Source of the DNA: Humulus lupulus
Taxonomy: Eukaryota > Streptophyta > Magnoliopsida > Rosales > Cannabaceae
DNA length: 64,000 nt
NCBI RefSeq assembly: GCF_963169125.1
Contig: NC_084795.1
Coordinates: 188,392,214 to 188,456,213 of the forward strand
Direction: 5' to 3'
The notes beneath the pieces were generated by a model. It saw only the letters and a list, made by a program, of their open reading frames with translations. It made no database searches and was not told the DNA's origin. Below are positions 13,453 through 23,448 of this stretch, in pieces. A program made the position numbers and the translations under genes. Each line of letters begins with the position of its first letter. Position 1 is the first letter of the stretch.

Positions 13453-14007
13453 ATGGTGACTACGAGAAAATCCGCGGTTGACAAAAATGCTAGGGTCAAC
13501 CCCGATACTATGATGGAAGATGCGGTACAAAACGAACCCTTGGACTACCAAGGTGAAGACCCGACATCCCGCCAGGATCGGGTCAGTACTGAAGATACGA
13601 CATACTTAGAAGACGAAGAAGAGTATGTCCAAGACGGTTATTACAAGGACGGCTGCTACTATGAGAAGGATCCAGAACTGGTCCAAGTAGCCGAAGAACT
13701 GATGGTCACTAAGGCCAAGCTTGCTGAGCAGGAGCGCATCTCCGAAAAAATGCAGCGCATGATGGAGCGCCTCCAAAGCAAGTTCGGAGATCTGGGCGAC
13801 TCGGACGAGGACGCCTCTGTTTTAGGTGGTGCTGATGCCACTATGCCGGATCCAGCCGCTGCTGGACCATCCAAAGCCGCCCCTAACAAGGGCAAAGAAA
13901 AAGTTGGAGAGCCTGTGCGCGCTGACGCCCCTGCACCTCCTAAAGGCGTGAATCACCAGGCCGACTGCCCCCCCCCCCCGCGCGCAGAAGGTCTCTGGCG
14001 CTCCTAA
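13453..14007 (+). CDS. gag N-terminal part of copy A, broken at a 12-C run
   Basis: The ATG at 13453 opens a frame starting [12 protein letters not shown], hydrophilic, acidic then Pro/Ala-rich, with a short heptad-like stretch (about residues 75-105). It runs into twelve consecutive C (13968-13979), after which this frame ends at TAA 14005-14007 while the gag-pol frame continues in +1 from the same place (R-A-Q-K-V-S-G...). The simplest reading is one gag reading frame disrupted by a one-base change in the C run, either real or a sequencing or assembly error. Programmed frameshifting is a less likely alternative. Confidence 0.7.
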   Translation: MVTTRKSAVDKNARVNPDTMMEDAVQNEPLDYQGEDPTSRQDRVSTEDTTYLEDEEEYVQDGYYKDGCYYEKDPELVQVAEELMVTKAKLAEQERISEKMQRMMERLQSKFGDLGDSDEDASVLGGADATMPDPAAAGPSKAAPNKGKEKVGEPVRADAPAPPKGVNHQADCPPPPRAEGLWRS

Positions 14008-14041
14008 GCCCAGACGTCCTTCAGCCCCAAAGGGGCACTCT

Positions 14042-17000
14042 GTGCCTAAAGGGCCCGGTGCTAAGGCACCCAGACCCAGGGGAAGGAACAACCGCCCCAG
14101 TGATTCCGTCAACCAGGACGGTCGCGCTACGGACACGCACTCCGAAGATAGCTGGTCCACGGTGGACCTAAGGAGAAGGTTGGAGGCTAAGTATGAAAAG
14201 GCCAAAGGAGAAAAGGCCCGGCCTCGCGGAGATGACCTGCGAAATCATCTCAACGACAAGCTCCGAGGACGTGACCTCCCGGAGAGCGATACAAAGAGGC
14301 TCGAGGAACAGATCGCTGCCTTGACCAAGCTGGTCCGGAAGCAAAGTGGGGCCCTGTCAGACTCTGAGGAGGAAGACCCGGAACCATGTATTCGGAGGAT
14401 CGCGGAAACGTCCCTCCCGGATAACTTCAAAATGCCTCACATAGAATTATATGAAGGGAGGACAGACCCGCGTACCCATCTAGCTAAATACAACAAAATG
14501 ATGCAAGTAGCGCGCGTCAGTGAGGACGCCAAATGCATGTGCTTCTCACTCACCCTTACCAAGTCCGCGGAGGACTGGTGGAAAATATTAGCTCCCGGAT
14601 CCATCCACAGTTGGAAGGAGCTACAGTCCGCATTCAGAAGGCAGTTCATTGCTGCCCGAGACCACGACATGGAGGTTGGTTCCTTAACCAACATCAAGCA
14701 GCTACCCAATGAGAACCTCAAAGCTTTCATTCAGAGAATGATGGAAGCTGCTGCTAAGACCAAGGTCAGCGACGACATGAAGCTGATCGCCCTTCAATCG
14801 GGCCTTACTGTCGGCTCCCTGCTATGGGGGGAAATGCAAAGGAGACGGGCAGAAACGCTATCCGAATTCATGTCAAAAGCTCAGGGAATCATCAACCTTG
14901 AGGATGCCTACCAGCAGGCCTTTGGAGTTCCCCCAGCTCCAACGCCCTCCGTGACTGCGCCGAGCTTTGCTTCGCAAGCTCCCGCGCCAGCCCTCACGCT
15001 TCCAAAAGCCCAATTCACTCCAAGCGTGTATGGGCCTTCCGCGTCTGCTCAGACGCCAAGTCAAACCCATTTCTCTGGGTACGGAGCTGTACAAACCAGA
15101 TGTAGTATCACTCCCGGACCATCGCAACCGCAAGCGGAAGGCCCAGAACAAAATCTGAGCCAATCACGGAATAAACGAGGCGGAAGAAACTCCAACCGAG
15201 GGGACCATTCAAAGAAACCCCGTAAGAACTATGAGCCCAAGTTCACGGAGTATACCAGTTTGATAGACTCACGAGAAAATGTCTATCGGGCGACCTGTAA
15301 TATGGTCAACTACAGGAAGCCCCCGAAAGTGTCTCACGGAGGAAGGCGTCCGCGAGACTCCAATAAGAGGTGTGAGTTCCACGGAGACGTGGGGCACACC
15401 ACAAACGAATGCCTTCAGCTGAAGGATGAGATCGAGTCCCTGGCAAGAGCGGGACACCTCGGTCAATGGGTGAGGGTACCCATAATCTATCCCGGACAGG
15501 GAGTCGTTCACGGAGCTGCATATTCCCCGGGACAAAGGGGGACCGCTAGCGCTCCTGGAGCCGGTCACTCCCAAGCTCCTGTGTCTCAGTTCCCAGCGCT
15601 TCCTGCTCCAACCTCTCCGGCACCCATTGCCTTGTTGGCTCCAGGACCTGGCAACCCATATCCGCCCGGCCTTGCTCCGCCACCCGTTGACGGACACATA
15701 GCCACCATTTCCGGAGGACCGCACCTTGCCGGAAGCACCCGCAACTCCCAGAAAAGGTACTTGAGGGAGTTAGAACACACCGGGGAGATGTGCGCCTTGG
15801 TTCAATCACCTGCTCAACATCCCCGAATGATGGACCTTCCCATCACCTTCACGGAGGACGACGCCCGACATGTGCACTTCCCCCACAACGATCCCCTCGT
15901 GGTGGAAGCCCAGATTGCCAATAAGAAGGTCTCACGGATCTTGGTCGATAACGGAAGCTCCGTAAACATCCTCTTCAAAGCGGCCTTCCACGCGATCGGA
16001 TTAACCGAGACAGACCTGACCCCATGCCCCATCCAGCTTCAAGGGTTCAATGGGGATGCACTCATGCCATTAGGAAAAATTCAACTTCCAGTCACCCTCA
16101 GAGGAGAAAGCGACGCTTGTGCCTTCAAGCACAGCACATTCGTGGTGGTTGACTGCCCCACGGCGTATAATGCCATCCTAGGCCGACCGGTCCTAATAGA
16201 TTGTGGGGCCATAACCTCGATACGCCACTTATGCTTGAAGTTTCCATGCGACGATGGGCGTATCGGCACCCTCCGAGGAGACCAACGAAGTGCACGAAGC
16301 TGTTATAACGTCTCCGTCCGATCCGTCTACACGGTCCAGGAGACGGTTGCTGCCGTTCCTTTGGCGGAAGAATTGCCAGAAACTGGGGGTGCTCAAGGGG
16401 CATACTTTGACGAACTCGACCCAAGAGTGGGGATCGAGAAAGCGATAGAATCGATGGAGGAAGTCGAAGAGGTGATCCTCAACCCGAGAGATCCCACCAA
16501 AGTCATTCAGGTGGGGAAAAACCTGCCGTCGGCCATTCGAGATAAGATCGTGGCCACTGTGAAGAATAATCAGGATATCCTGGCATGGTGCCACGCTGAT
16601 ATGACGGGGATTAATCCTAATGTTGCGTGCCACGCACTCAACATAGACCCATCTGCAACTCCAGTTCGCCAAAAGAGGAGGCCGTTAGACCCAGTGAGGG
16701 CCAAAGCCGTCAAAGCTGAAGTGGACAAGCTGATGTCCATAGGCTTTCTCCAGGAGTCACACTATCCCGTGTGGTTGGCCAACCCAGTTCTGGTCCCGAA
16801 ACCCGATGGGTCCTGGAGAATGTGCATTGACTTCACGGACCTAAACAAAGCCTGCCCGAAAGATTGTTTCCCTCTTCCGCGAATCGATCAGATGGTAGAC
16901 GCTACATTCGGGTATGAACTCTTATCCTTCATGGATGCGTACTCCGGATACAACCAGATCAAGATGCATGTCGCGGACCAGGAACACACCAGCTTCCTCA

Positions 17001-18157
17001 CGGACAAGGGTGTCTACTGTTACGTGGTCATGCCTTTCGGTTTGAAGAATGCTGGGGCGACGTACCAGCGTCTAGTAAACAGGATGTTCAAGGACCAGCT
17101 GGGGAGGAACATGGAGGTGTACGTGGACGACATGTTGGTAAAATCCAAGACCTCCGGGGACCACAGTGACGACCTTGAGGAAGCTTTCGCCGTGATCCGA
17201 AAGTACGGGATGAAACTGAATCCGAAGAAATGTACTTTCGGGGTCTCGTCTGGGAAGTTCCTCGGTTTCATTGTCAGCTCCCGCGGAGTGGAAGCCAACC
17301 CTGAAAAAATTAAGGCTTTCATAGATATGCCTTCTCCCCGGAAGCATAAGGATGTTCAAAGCGTTACCGGAAGGATAGCTGCTCTCAGCCGCTTCGTATC
17401 TAAGGCCACTGACAAATGTATCCCCTTCTTCAATGTGTTGCGAGGAAACAAGAAGTTCGAATGGACCCCCGAATGCGAAGCAGCCTTCCAACACCTCAAG
17501 GAACATCTAACCCGAGCTCCCATTCTGTCCAAACCTGTCGAAGGAGAGGCGTTGTTCTTGTATTTAGCTGTGACAAAGCACGCCGTGAGTGCCGCTCTCG
17601 TCCGGGAAGACAGCCGTATCCAGCTCCCTGTGTATTACGTAAGCAAGAGGTTACTGGACGCCGAGTCCAGATATTCAATGATCGAGAAACTCTCCCTCTG
17701 CTTGCTAATCGCTTCGCGGAAGCTAAGGCCCTATTTCCAGGCGCACACCATCAGAGTACTCACCAACCACCCTCTCCGACAAGTCTTGCAGAAGCCCGAG
17801 TCTTCTGGCAGATTGCTTAAATGGGCCATGGAACTGAGCCAGTTCGACATCCACTACCAGCCACGTGTTTCCATAAAAGGACAAGCTCTCGCGGACTTTA
17901 TTGTGGAATGCTCGGGAATGAATGACCTCCCGGAAGATCCTGTCCCGGAACTTCCCACATGGAAGGTCTATGTAGACGGAGCCTCAAATGAAAAAGGAGC
18001 TGGAGCAGGGGTTATCCTAATTTCTCCCCAAGGGCATCAGCTCCAGAGCGCCATCCGTTTCACGTTCCTAGCATCCAACAACGAGGCAGAACACGAAGCC
18101 ATGCTAGCTGGATTACGACTGGCCAGAGAAGTCGGAGCCCAAAAAATCGAAGTATAG
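14042..18157 (+). CDS. gag-pol polyprotein of Tat copy A: gag, zinc knuckle, protease, RT, RNase H, start of aRNase H
   Basis: 1371 codons; open upstream of 14042 in this frame back to the C run, so 14042 is not a real start. Approximate residue positions from 14042: retrotransposon gag core 115-300 ([18 protein letters not shown]-rich middle); variant zinc knuckle with C-X2-H...GH...C ([14 protein letters not shown]) near 443; Pro-rich linker; aspartic protease with VDNGSS near 635 and ILGRP; reverse transcriptase 890-1080 with YVDDM near 1026; RNase H near 1165-1290 (here the usual TDH reads TNH); then a second RNase H beginning [16 protein letters not shown] near 1306, typical of Tat elements. 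Ends at TAG 18155-18157, just before the SDS motif of the second RNase H, so it is a nonsense mutation and not the natural end. Confidence 0.93.
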   Translation: MPKGPGAKAPRPRGRNNRPSDSVNQDGRATDTHSEDSWSTVDLRRRLEAKYEKAKGEKARPRGDDLRNHLNDKLRGRDLPESDTKRLEEQIAALTKLVRKQSGALSDSEEEDPEPCIRRIAETSLPDNFKMPHIELYEGRTDPRTHLAKYNKMMQVARVSEDAKCMCFSLTLTKSAEDWWKILAPGSIHSWKELQSAFRRQFIAARDHDMEVGSLTNIKQLPNENLKAFIQRMMEAAAKTKVSDDMKLIALQSGLTVGSLLWGEMQRRRAETLSEFMSKAQGIINLEDAYQQAFGVPPAPTPSVTAPSFASQAPAPALTLPKAQFTPSVYGPSASAQTPSQTHFSGYGAVQTRCSITPGPSQPQAEGPEQNLSQSRNKRGGRNSNRGDHSKKPRKNYEPKFTEYTSLIDSRENVYRATCNMVNYRKPPKVSHGGRRPRDSNKRCEFHGDVGHTTNECLQLKDEIESLARAGHLGQWVRVPIIYPGQGVVHGAAYSPGQRGTASAPGAGHSQAPVSQFPALPAPTSPAPIALLAPGPGNPYPPGLAPPPVDGHIATISGGPHLAGSTRNSQKRYLRELEHTGEMCALVQSPAQHPRMMDLPITFTEDDARHVHFPHNDPLVVEAQIANKKVSRILVDNGSSVNILFKAAFHAIGLTETDLTPCPIQLQGFNGDALMPLGKIQLPVTLRGESDACAFKHSTFVVVDCPTAYNAILGRPVLIDCGAITSIRHLCLKFPCDDGRIGTLRGDQRSARSCYNVSVRSVYTVQETVAAVPLAEELPETGGAQGAYFDELDPRVGIEKAIESMEEVEEVILNPRDPTKVIQVGKNLPSAIRDKIVATVKNNQDILAWCHADMTGINPNVACHALNIDPSATPVRQKRRPLDPVRAKAVKAEVDKLMSIGFLQESHYPVWLANPVLVPKPDGSWRMCIDFTDLNKACPKDCFPLPRIDQMVDATFGYELLSFMDAYSGYNQIKMHVADQEHTSFLTDKGVYCYVVMPFGLKNAGATYQRLVNRMFKDQLGRNMEVYVDDMLVKSKTSGDHSDDLEEAFAVIRKYGMKLNPKKCTFGVSSGKFLGFIVSSRGVEANPEKIKAFIDMPSPRKHKDVQSVTGRIAALSRFVSKATDKCIPFFNVLRGNKKFEWTPECEAAFQHLKEHLTRAPILSKPVEGEALFLYLAVTKHAVSAALVREDSRIQLPVYYVSKRLLDAESRYSMIEKLSLCLLIASRKLRPYFQAHTIRVLTNHPLRQVLQKPESSGRLLKWAMELSQFDIHYQPRVSIKGQALADFIVECSGMNDLPEDPVPELPTWKVYVDGASNEKGAGAGVILISPQGHQLQSAIRFTFLASNNEAEHEAMLAGLRLAREVGAQKIEV

Positions 18158-18436
18158 AGCGACTCCCTACTTGTGGTAAACCAAATATCCGGGGAATACC
18201 AGACGAAAGGCGAAAAAATGGCTGCCTACGTGTCTCTCTCCCGCGGCCTCCTGCAGCATTTCAAAGGCTACCAAATCCGCCAGGTCCCCCGGGACCAGAA
18301 CTCACTCGCAGACACACTGGCCAAGCTTGCAACAGACCCGGAGATTGAGCAATATGGCCTGGTGCCTATCGGGCACTTAGAAGCACCTAGTACCGAGACA
18401 CAGAGGGTAAATGCCATCATCGACCATTCCCATTCC
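18158..18436 (+). pseudogene. Rest of the second RNase H (aRNH) of copy A, between two TAG stops
   Basis: Same frame as the preceding pol. It reads SDSLLVVNQISGEY and ends ...RQVPRDQNSLADTLAKLA, the C-terminal half of the archaeal-type RNase H. It is closed by TAG at 18437-18439. The next codons (IGPI) suggest that stop replaced a Trp (TGG to TAG). Confidence 0.85.
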
Positions 18437-18439
18437 TAG

Positions 18440-19672
18440 ATAGGACCCATCCTCAGATTTCTCACCACCGGAGAGCTCCCCACTGATAAAGCTGACGCAA
18501 GAAAACTCCAGTATCAAGCTCCCCGATACGTGGTTATGGATGGAAAGCTTTACCGCAGGGGGTTGTCCATACCCTTCCTTAGGTGTGTTGCCGGAACCGA
18601 AATCAGCGCCATCATCCATGAGATTCACGGAGGCTTCTGTGGCGACCATACCTCCGGGCTGAGCCTCTCCAAAAAGATCCTTCGACAAGGATACTTCTGG
18701 CCCACCATGAAGAAGGATTGTGTGGATTATGTCAGAAAGTGTGAGCAGTGCCAGAGGTACGCCAAGGTTCCGCGAGCGCCGCCTACAGAGATTACCTTAA
18801 TGACCAGCCCCTGGCCGTTCGCCGTGTGGGGCATTGACCTAGTAGGTTCCTTTCCGACTGGAAGGGGTGGAGTGAAGTATGCCATAGTCGCGGTAGACTA
18901 CTTCACCAAATGGGCTGAAGCCGAACCTATGAACACAGTCACGTCTAAGAAAGCACTGGACTTTTTCATCAGGAATATAGTGTGTCGTTTTGGGCTTCCA
19001 CGAAAAATTGTGTCCGACAACGGGAACCAATTTGATAGTGAACATTTCACGGACTTCTGTGCCTCGCATGGAATCATCAAAAGCTTTTCCGCAGTCGCCA
19101 GACCTCAAGCTAATGGGCAAGTGGAAGCAGTAAACAAAATCTTAAAGACCACATTGAAGAAAAAACTCCAAGCATGCAAGGCTCACTGGCCGGAAGAGCT
19201 TCCGCGAGTACTTTGGGCCTATCGCACGATAGAGAGGACTTCGACGGGGCACACACCTTATTCCATGACCTTCGGTTGCGAGGCCGTCATCCCAGTAGAA
19301 ACTATGATCCCATCTCACAGGCAGGACACCTACGACCCTGCCCGGAACCACGCCCTTCTCCAGGAGTCCCTGGACATGATCGAAGAGCTTCGGGAGCAAT
19401 CACAGGTCCAACTCAAAATGTACCAAGGAAAGATAGCCCGACACTTCAACACAAGAGTCAAGAGCCGTACATTCGAAGTTGGAGACCTTGTCCTACGAAG
19501 AGTATTTCCTGCTACGCAGGACCCGGGAGTGGGAGTCCTCGAACCCAACTGGGAAGGCCCCTATGAAGTACAAGAAAAAGTGGGCCATGGGACGTATCAC
19601 TTAAAGAGACTCGACGGATCTAAAGTCCCCCGCGCCTGGAACGCGGAGCACCTCCGCCGTTACTACCAATAG
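18440..19672 (+). CDS. Integrase of Tat copy A (C-terminal part of pol)
   Basis: Same frame as pol. HHCC zinc finger: HEIHGGFCGDH and CEQCQRYAK. Catalytic triad: Asp in GIDLVGSF, Asp in SDNGNQFDS, Glu in ANGQVEAVNK. A GPYEV C-terminal domain follows (NWEGPYEVQEKVGHGTYHL) and the protein ends LRRYYQ at TAG 19670-19672. There is no chromodomain. The integrase itself looks intact; only the upstream stops separate it from RT. Confidence 0.93.
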   Translation: MGPILRFLTTGELPTDKADARKLQYQAPRYVVMDGKLYRRGLSIPFLRCVAGTEISAIIHEIHGGFCGDHTSGLSLSKKILRQGYFWPTMKKDCVDYVRKCEQCQRYAKVPRAPPTEITLMTSPWPFAVWGIDLVGSFPTGRGGVKYAIVAVDYFTKWAEAEPMNTVTSKKALDFFIRNIVCRFGLPRKIVSDNGNQFDSEHFTDFCASHGIIKSFSAVARPQANGQVEAVNKILKTTLKKKLQACKAHWPEELPRVLWAYRTIERTSTGHTPYSMTFGCEAVIPVETMIPSHRQDTYDPARNHALLQESLDMIEELREQSQVQLKMYQGKIARHFNTRVKSRTFEVGDLVLRRVFPATQDPGVGVLEPNWEGPYEVQEKVGHGTYHLKRLDGSKVPRAWNAEHLRRYYQ

Positions 19673-19885
19673 GCCCCGGACTATCTAGTCGAAAGTCCTT
19701 GGTGGACGTAGCAAAAGTGTAAAATGTGGAAATAATCCTCCCTGCTGTAAAACACGTGCCTAACAGGCTAATCTAATGAAACACGGAGAGATTCACTCCG
19801 CTTTTACTGCAATTTTTATCCCTGTGTTCAAAGCTGCGTTTTAACAAGTGACCACGCGGTCCGGAGACGTCCGGACCCCACGCTC

Positions 19886-19905
19886 ACTTGGGGGGGTATA
19901 CATGG
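19886..19905 (+). other. Second polypurine-like tract downstream of pol
   Basis: CTTGGGGGGGTATACATGG follows pol by about 210 bases and closely resembles the CTTGGGGGGTAAATG at the real 3' polypurine tract (28189-28204). It could act as a second plus-strand primer or be a remnant of an older 3' end that predates acquisition of the antisense gene. Confidence 0.4.
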
Positions 19906-20159
19906 CTAAGGCATAGCCATACGCCCCTTGAACAAAACATACACAGAACACCACTTATGTGCTAGCATTGTGTTTGAGATTTTTAAATTGTTAAGCTTAG
20001 GTTAATTTGTTGCCATGAACATGCTTGCATTACGTGTCATGTGTGCATTATGTGTTTATGTGAAAATTGCCATTGAAATGCCTGCCATTATGCATCATGA
20101 AAATTATCTCCTGTGTAGCCCAGCGATGAACAGGACTGGGGGTTGGGGCACATTCAGAG

Positions 20160-20600
20160 AGCTACGCCGAAACACCCCCAACCTCCGGGCAAGCCCTTCA
20201 AAAAATACTCCGCGACCGCTGTAGAGCTTTGCTTCGCAAGCTCCAGCTCCGGGTCCCGCAAGGCGAAAGATGGCAAGATCCGCGACCGTTGTAAGCCTTG
20301 CTTCGCAGGCTTCAGCTCCGGATCTCACAAAATAATGCATGGCGAGCTCCTCGACCACTGCAAGCTTCAGCTCCAGGAGCAGATATGGTCGATCCCCCAT
20401 TCACAGCAGGCCTTGCTTCGCAAAGCCCCTGCTCCGGGATCGCACATGGTGGGCGTGGCAATTTCCCCGACCGCAACGAGCCTTGCCTCGCAGGGCTCCA
20501 TGCCAGGTCCCTTGAAGTCAGCCACCATGAGGTCCGCAACGACAGTTAGTTTTGCTTCGCAAAGATCTAACCTCAAGTCTAGCGACGCTCACCAAGAGAA
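20160..20600 (+). repeat. Imperfect tandem repeats in the 3' region of copy A
   Basis: At least six diverged units of roughly 55-100 bases, each with a TTTGCTTCGCAAGCTCCAG-like core followed by CTCCGGGATC and then CCGCGACCG. TTCGCAAG/TTCGCAGG recurs at about 20231, 20303, 20415, 20487 and 20555. Such arrays between pol and the 3' LTR are known in Tat elements and can seed satellite DNA. The Pro/Ser-rich frames through it are compositional. The stretch 19906-20160 and 20600-21037 holds nothing else recognisable. Confidence 0.7.
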
Positions 20601-21037
20601 CTCCCGTTCCAGCACCATGGAACGGCTCACCTTAGCAATCCCAGCGAACAGTATAACTGCAAGTCCCGGGATTAGCTATTTGCCTTAGGAAAGCTGAAAT
20701 ACGGTGAAAGGAGACTGGCCGTTGGAGCCAGGAAACGTTCGTAACCTAGAAACTACGTGGGAAAAGACATCAGCCGTAGAGCTTCAAATTGGAAGTGCAT
20801 AGGTTCTGGCCGTTGGAACCAAAACCTCATGCGCCCCTACAGCAGTTTCTACCGTATAAAAGTCTACCCTAAACGCAAAGTTAAACAGAGAACTCGGCAG
20901 AAAACAAAAGAGAATGCTATAATTATGGCAAATATGTCTGCAATGAGAAAAGAGTACAGGGAGCTTCGCCCCAAAGAAAAACACAAATGAAAAATAATAA
21001 TCAGCAAAGAATATTTTTCACGGAAAATAAGAGCCCT

Positions 21038-22072
21038 TCAGGCACTGGGGGTGGCAATGGCATCCTCGACCGGGGTCTCGGAGACAGCAGTTTCAACTGG
21101 GGCTAGCGGAGTCGGCTCATTGGAAGATGGAACGACATCGGTGGCAAGTTCAGAGGTCCCCGCCTCTTCAAGGACTTCTGCCTCAGGGGCTCCAGCAGGC
21201 TCGTCAATGTTGTAAGTTTGGACGTACACCTCTGGGCCTTGATCCCACACCTGTAGCTTCTCCCTCATGGCGTCGGCATCCTCTCCCAGATAGCCTAATA
21301 CCTCCGGGTTCACTTTCCAGAGTTGATGCATGAGGACCACGTGCGATATATTAATCGTCCTGTTCAGTACCACCTCGGCATCCTCCTTCTCCTTCAAGCG
21401 CTCCGCCTCGGAGGTTGCCAGCTGTGCCTCCGCGACAGCTAGTTGAGCCCTCAATTTTTCCATCTCGGCCTTGGAGGCATCCCGATCTCCCTTAAGAGAA
21501 TCAATCTCCTTGTGCTGCTCCTTATTTTGTTTCAGCACGGATTGCTTCTCGGTCACATGTCCCCTGGCAGTGAATTGCAAGGCTCCGATCTCTTTATCCT
21601 TCTCGGCGAGCCCCAACTCCAGCATAGACACGAGATCCCTGCTCCTCTTATGAAGTTGCTCCTCCTCGCGCAGCTTATTCTGAAGAGTGGAATATTCCTC
21701 TTGCTGCTTAAGGAGGAGATCATTTTTCGATTGCAAGCGGGCTTCCAAGGTATCCTTCTCCACCCTGGCTTGGGATAACTCTTCCCGGAGCTTGGAGTTT
21801 TCGGCCTTCAAGTCATCCGACCGCTGTTTGAAGTCATTCTCTGCGCTGGCCCGGTACTCTCGATATTTGGCAAGATATTTCTTGTCCGCCTCTTCCTCAG
21901 CTGTGCGCCGGGCCCGGTCAGCCTTCTCCGAAGCCTCCCCCCTTATGCTCTCGACCTGTTGGGTCAATTTCAGCTTCTCCGCCTCCAAGGCCTGGCGAGC
22001 CACCTGGCTCTCCTCCAATTGAACCAGAACTGCACCCACCTCCCGGAACAAGCGTTCCGCGATGAGAGAGGC
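21038..22072 (-). CDS. aORF coding exon 4, copy A (coiled coil and acidic tail)
   Basis: 345 codons with stop, after the acceptor CCTTGCAG. Starts ASLIAERLFREVGAVLVQLEE. About 200 residues of charged heptads (Ala/Leu/Glu/Lys/Arg/Gln) indicate a long coiled coil. Then VVLMHQLWKVNPEVLGYLGED and a Pro/Glu/Ala/Thr-rich acidic tail to the stop at 21040-21038. It converges on pol: the aORF end and the integrase end lie about 1.4 kb apart. Confidence 0.72.
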   Translation of the reverse strand, partial: ASLIAERLFREVGAVLVQLEESQVARQALEAEKLKLTQQVESIRGEASEKADRARRTAEEEADKKYLAKYREYRASAENDFKQRSDDLKAENSKLREELSQARVEKDTLEARLQSKNDLLLKQQEEYSTLQNKLREEEQLHKRSRDLVSMLELGLAEKDKEIGALQFTARGHVTEKQSVLKQNKEQHKEIDSLKGDRDASKAEMEKLRAQLAVAEAQLATSEAERLKEKEDAEVVLNRTINISHVVLMHQLWKVNPEVLGYLGEDADAMREKLQVWDQGPEVYVQTYNIDEPAGAPEAEVLEEAGTSELATDVVPSSNEPTPLAPVETAVSETPVEDAIATPSA

Positions 22073-22154
22073 CTGCAAGGAAAGACAACAGAATAAGTTA
22101 AGCAGAACCAAATGCACTAAGACAGATGGTCCCAAGACACAACTGACGGCTTAC

Positions 22155-23155
22155 CCCGGACAATTGCTGCTTCACGGCATGTGTCAGCAACAGCGGATCC
22201 TTACTGCTACTGATGGCCCATTTCTCAGAATTGAGCTCGCACAAGCTCAGGGCCATGCCCTCCATCATCTCCGCTCCGAACGGCGCCAATGCACGTCCGA
22301 GCCTAGGCACCAGCCTCTTCTCCAAGGCTGGGCCATCCAAAACCGCTCCAGCCGGGTGAAGGGATCTCACCCCCTCGGCCAGCTCAGCTCTCTTCACGGT
22401 AGACAAGTTGTCTGCCCTTCCCTGAGTAACAGCCTTCTCGGCCTCCAACCGCCTCTTCAAAAAATTATCGGCCCGTCTTACACCCTCCAGGAGGGCAGCG
22501 GGGAAACGGTTTGGTTTCTGAGGGAAATGGAACTTTAGGCCAGGCAGAGGAAGGTTTGTTTGCTGAGAAGAAGGAGACCCCGAAAGGGTGGACTCCCTTT
22601 GGGCTGGAGGAGGAGGAAGACGGGGTATTAGGGACGGTAGCGAAGACACTACCACCCCGGTCTGTTGTTGCAGCTGATGTTGCTGTTGTTTCGGCTGCTG
22701 CTGCGGCGGTGTTGATTTCCTTTGTTGTTGTTGTTGTTGTTGCTCTTGCTGCTGGAGTTGTGGTTGCTGCTGGGAGAGGGTAGTCTGGCGAGGACTGCGC
22801 GCAGCCCGGAGGTCTCCGTCACCTCCGGGGGAAGAATGTCTGAGGCGTTTCCTCTTGTCGCCCTCAGCCTCTCCTCCAGGACGCTTGCTCACCCCGGTCG
22901 TCTTCACGGGGAACACAAGACCTTCCCCATCGCTGCTGCTACCCGAGACCAGCATGGTCTCGGAAGGCCCGTCGGCAGGAGACTTCTCTACCTCCGGAGA
23001 CACTTGCGCCTCGCCACTTGTCTTCTTGGGAGTGGCAGCTTTACCTCCCCTACCAGCTTTGGCCTTTCGTCCTTTCCCCTTGGACGGGTCTTGGCTGGTG
23101 GCAGCCTTCTTAATAAGCGAGGTAGCTCTCCCCAACATTTTTGCTTCAGGATGTT
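22155..23155 (-). CDS. aORF coding exon 3, copy A (basic, Gln-rich)
   Basis: Acceptor TTTCTTGCAG, then EHPEAKMLGRATSLIKKAATS. Lys/Gly/Arg-rich, nuclear-signal-like start (GKGRKAKAGRGGK), Ser/Gly/Glu patch, then a Gln-rich stretch of about 50 residues with short Q runs (plus strand about 22660-22780), then conserved LPGLKFHFPQKP and SSKDPLLLTHAVKQQLSG to the donor GGG|GTAAGC. Open throughout. Confidence 0.7.
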
Positions 23156-23448
23156 CTGCAAGAAACGTACGAAGCAAGGTTAACGAACCAGCAAGCAATG
23201 TGAAAGAAAATAAACAGAAGGCAAGACGATCAACAACATAAAAGCACAATCAAGTCCGCCAACAGGGAACAAGGAACAAAAAAGAGAGACATTTGAGAGG
23301 GACGACCATGCACGAGAAACGTGGATGGTCTTCCCCGAGCAAAACAAAACATTGCTTCCTGCTCCAGGAAGCTCCCGTACTCCTTGAAGTCCGGGAATGA
23401 CATGCTGAGGGAGGAAGGGTCAACCGTGATGACACCTTCTGGCGGACT

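Noticed and set aside
21127..23241. Plus-strand frames across the antisense gene of copy A
   Set aside because: Mirror images of the coiled-coil and Gln-rich exons; only the minus-strand frames have splice sites and conserved protein features.
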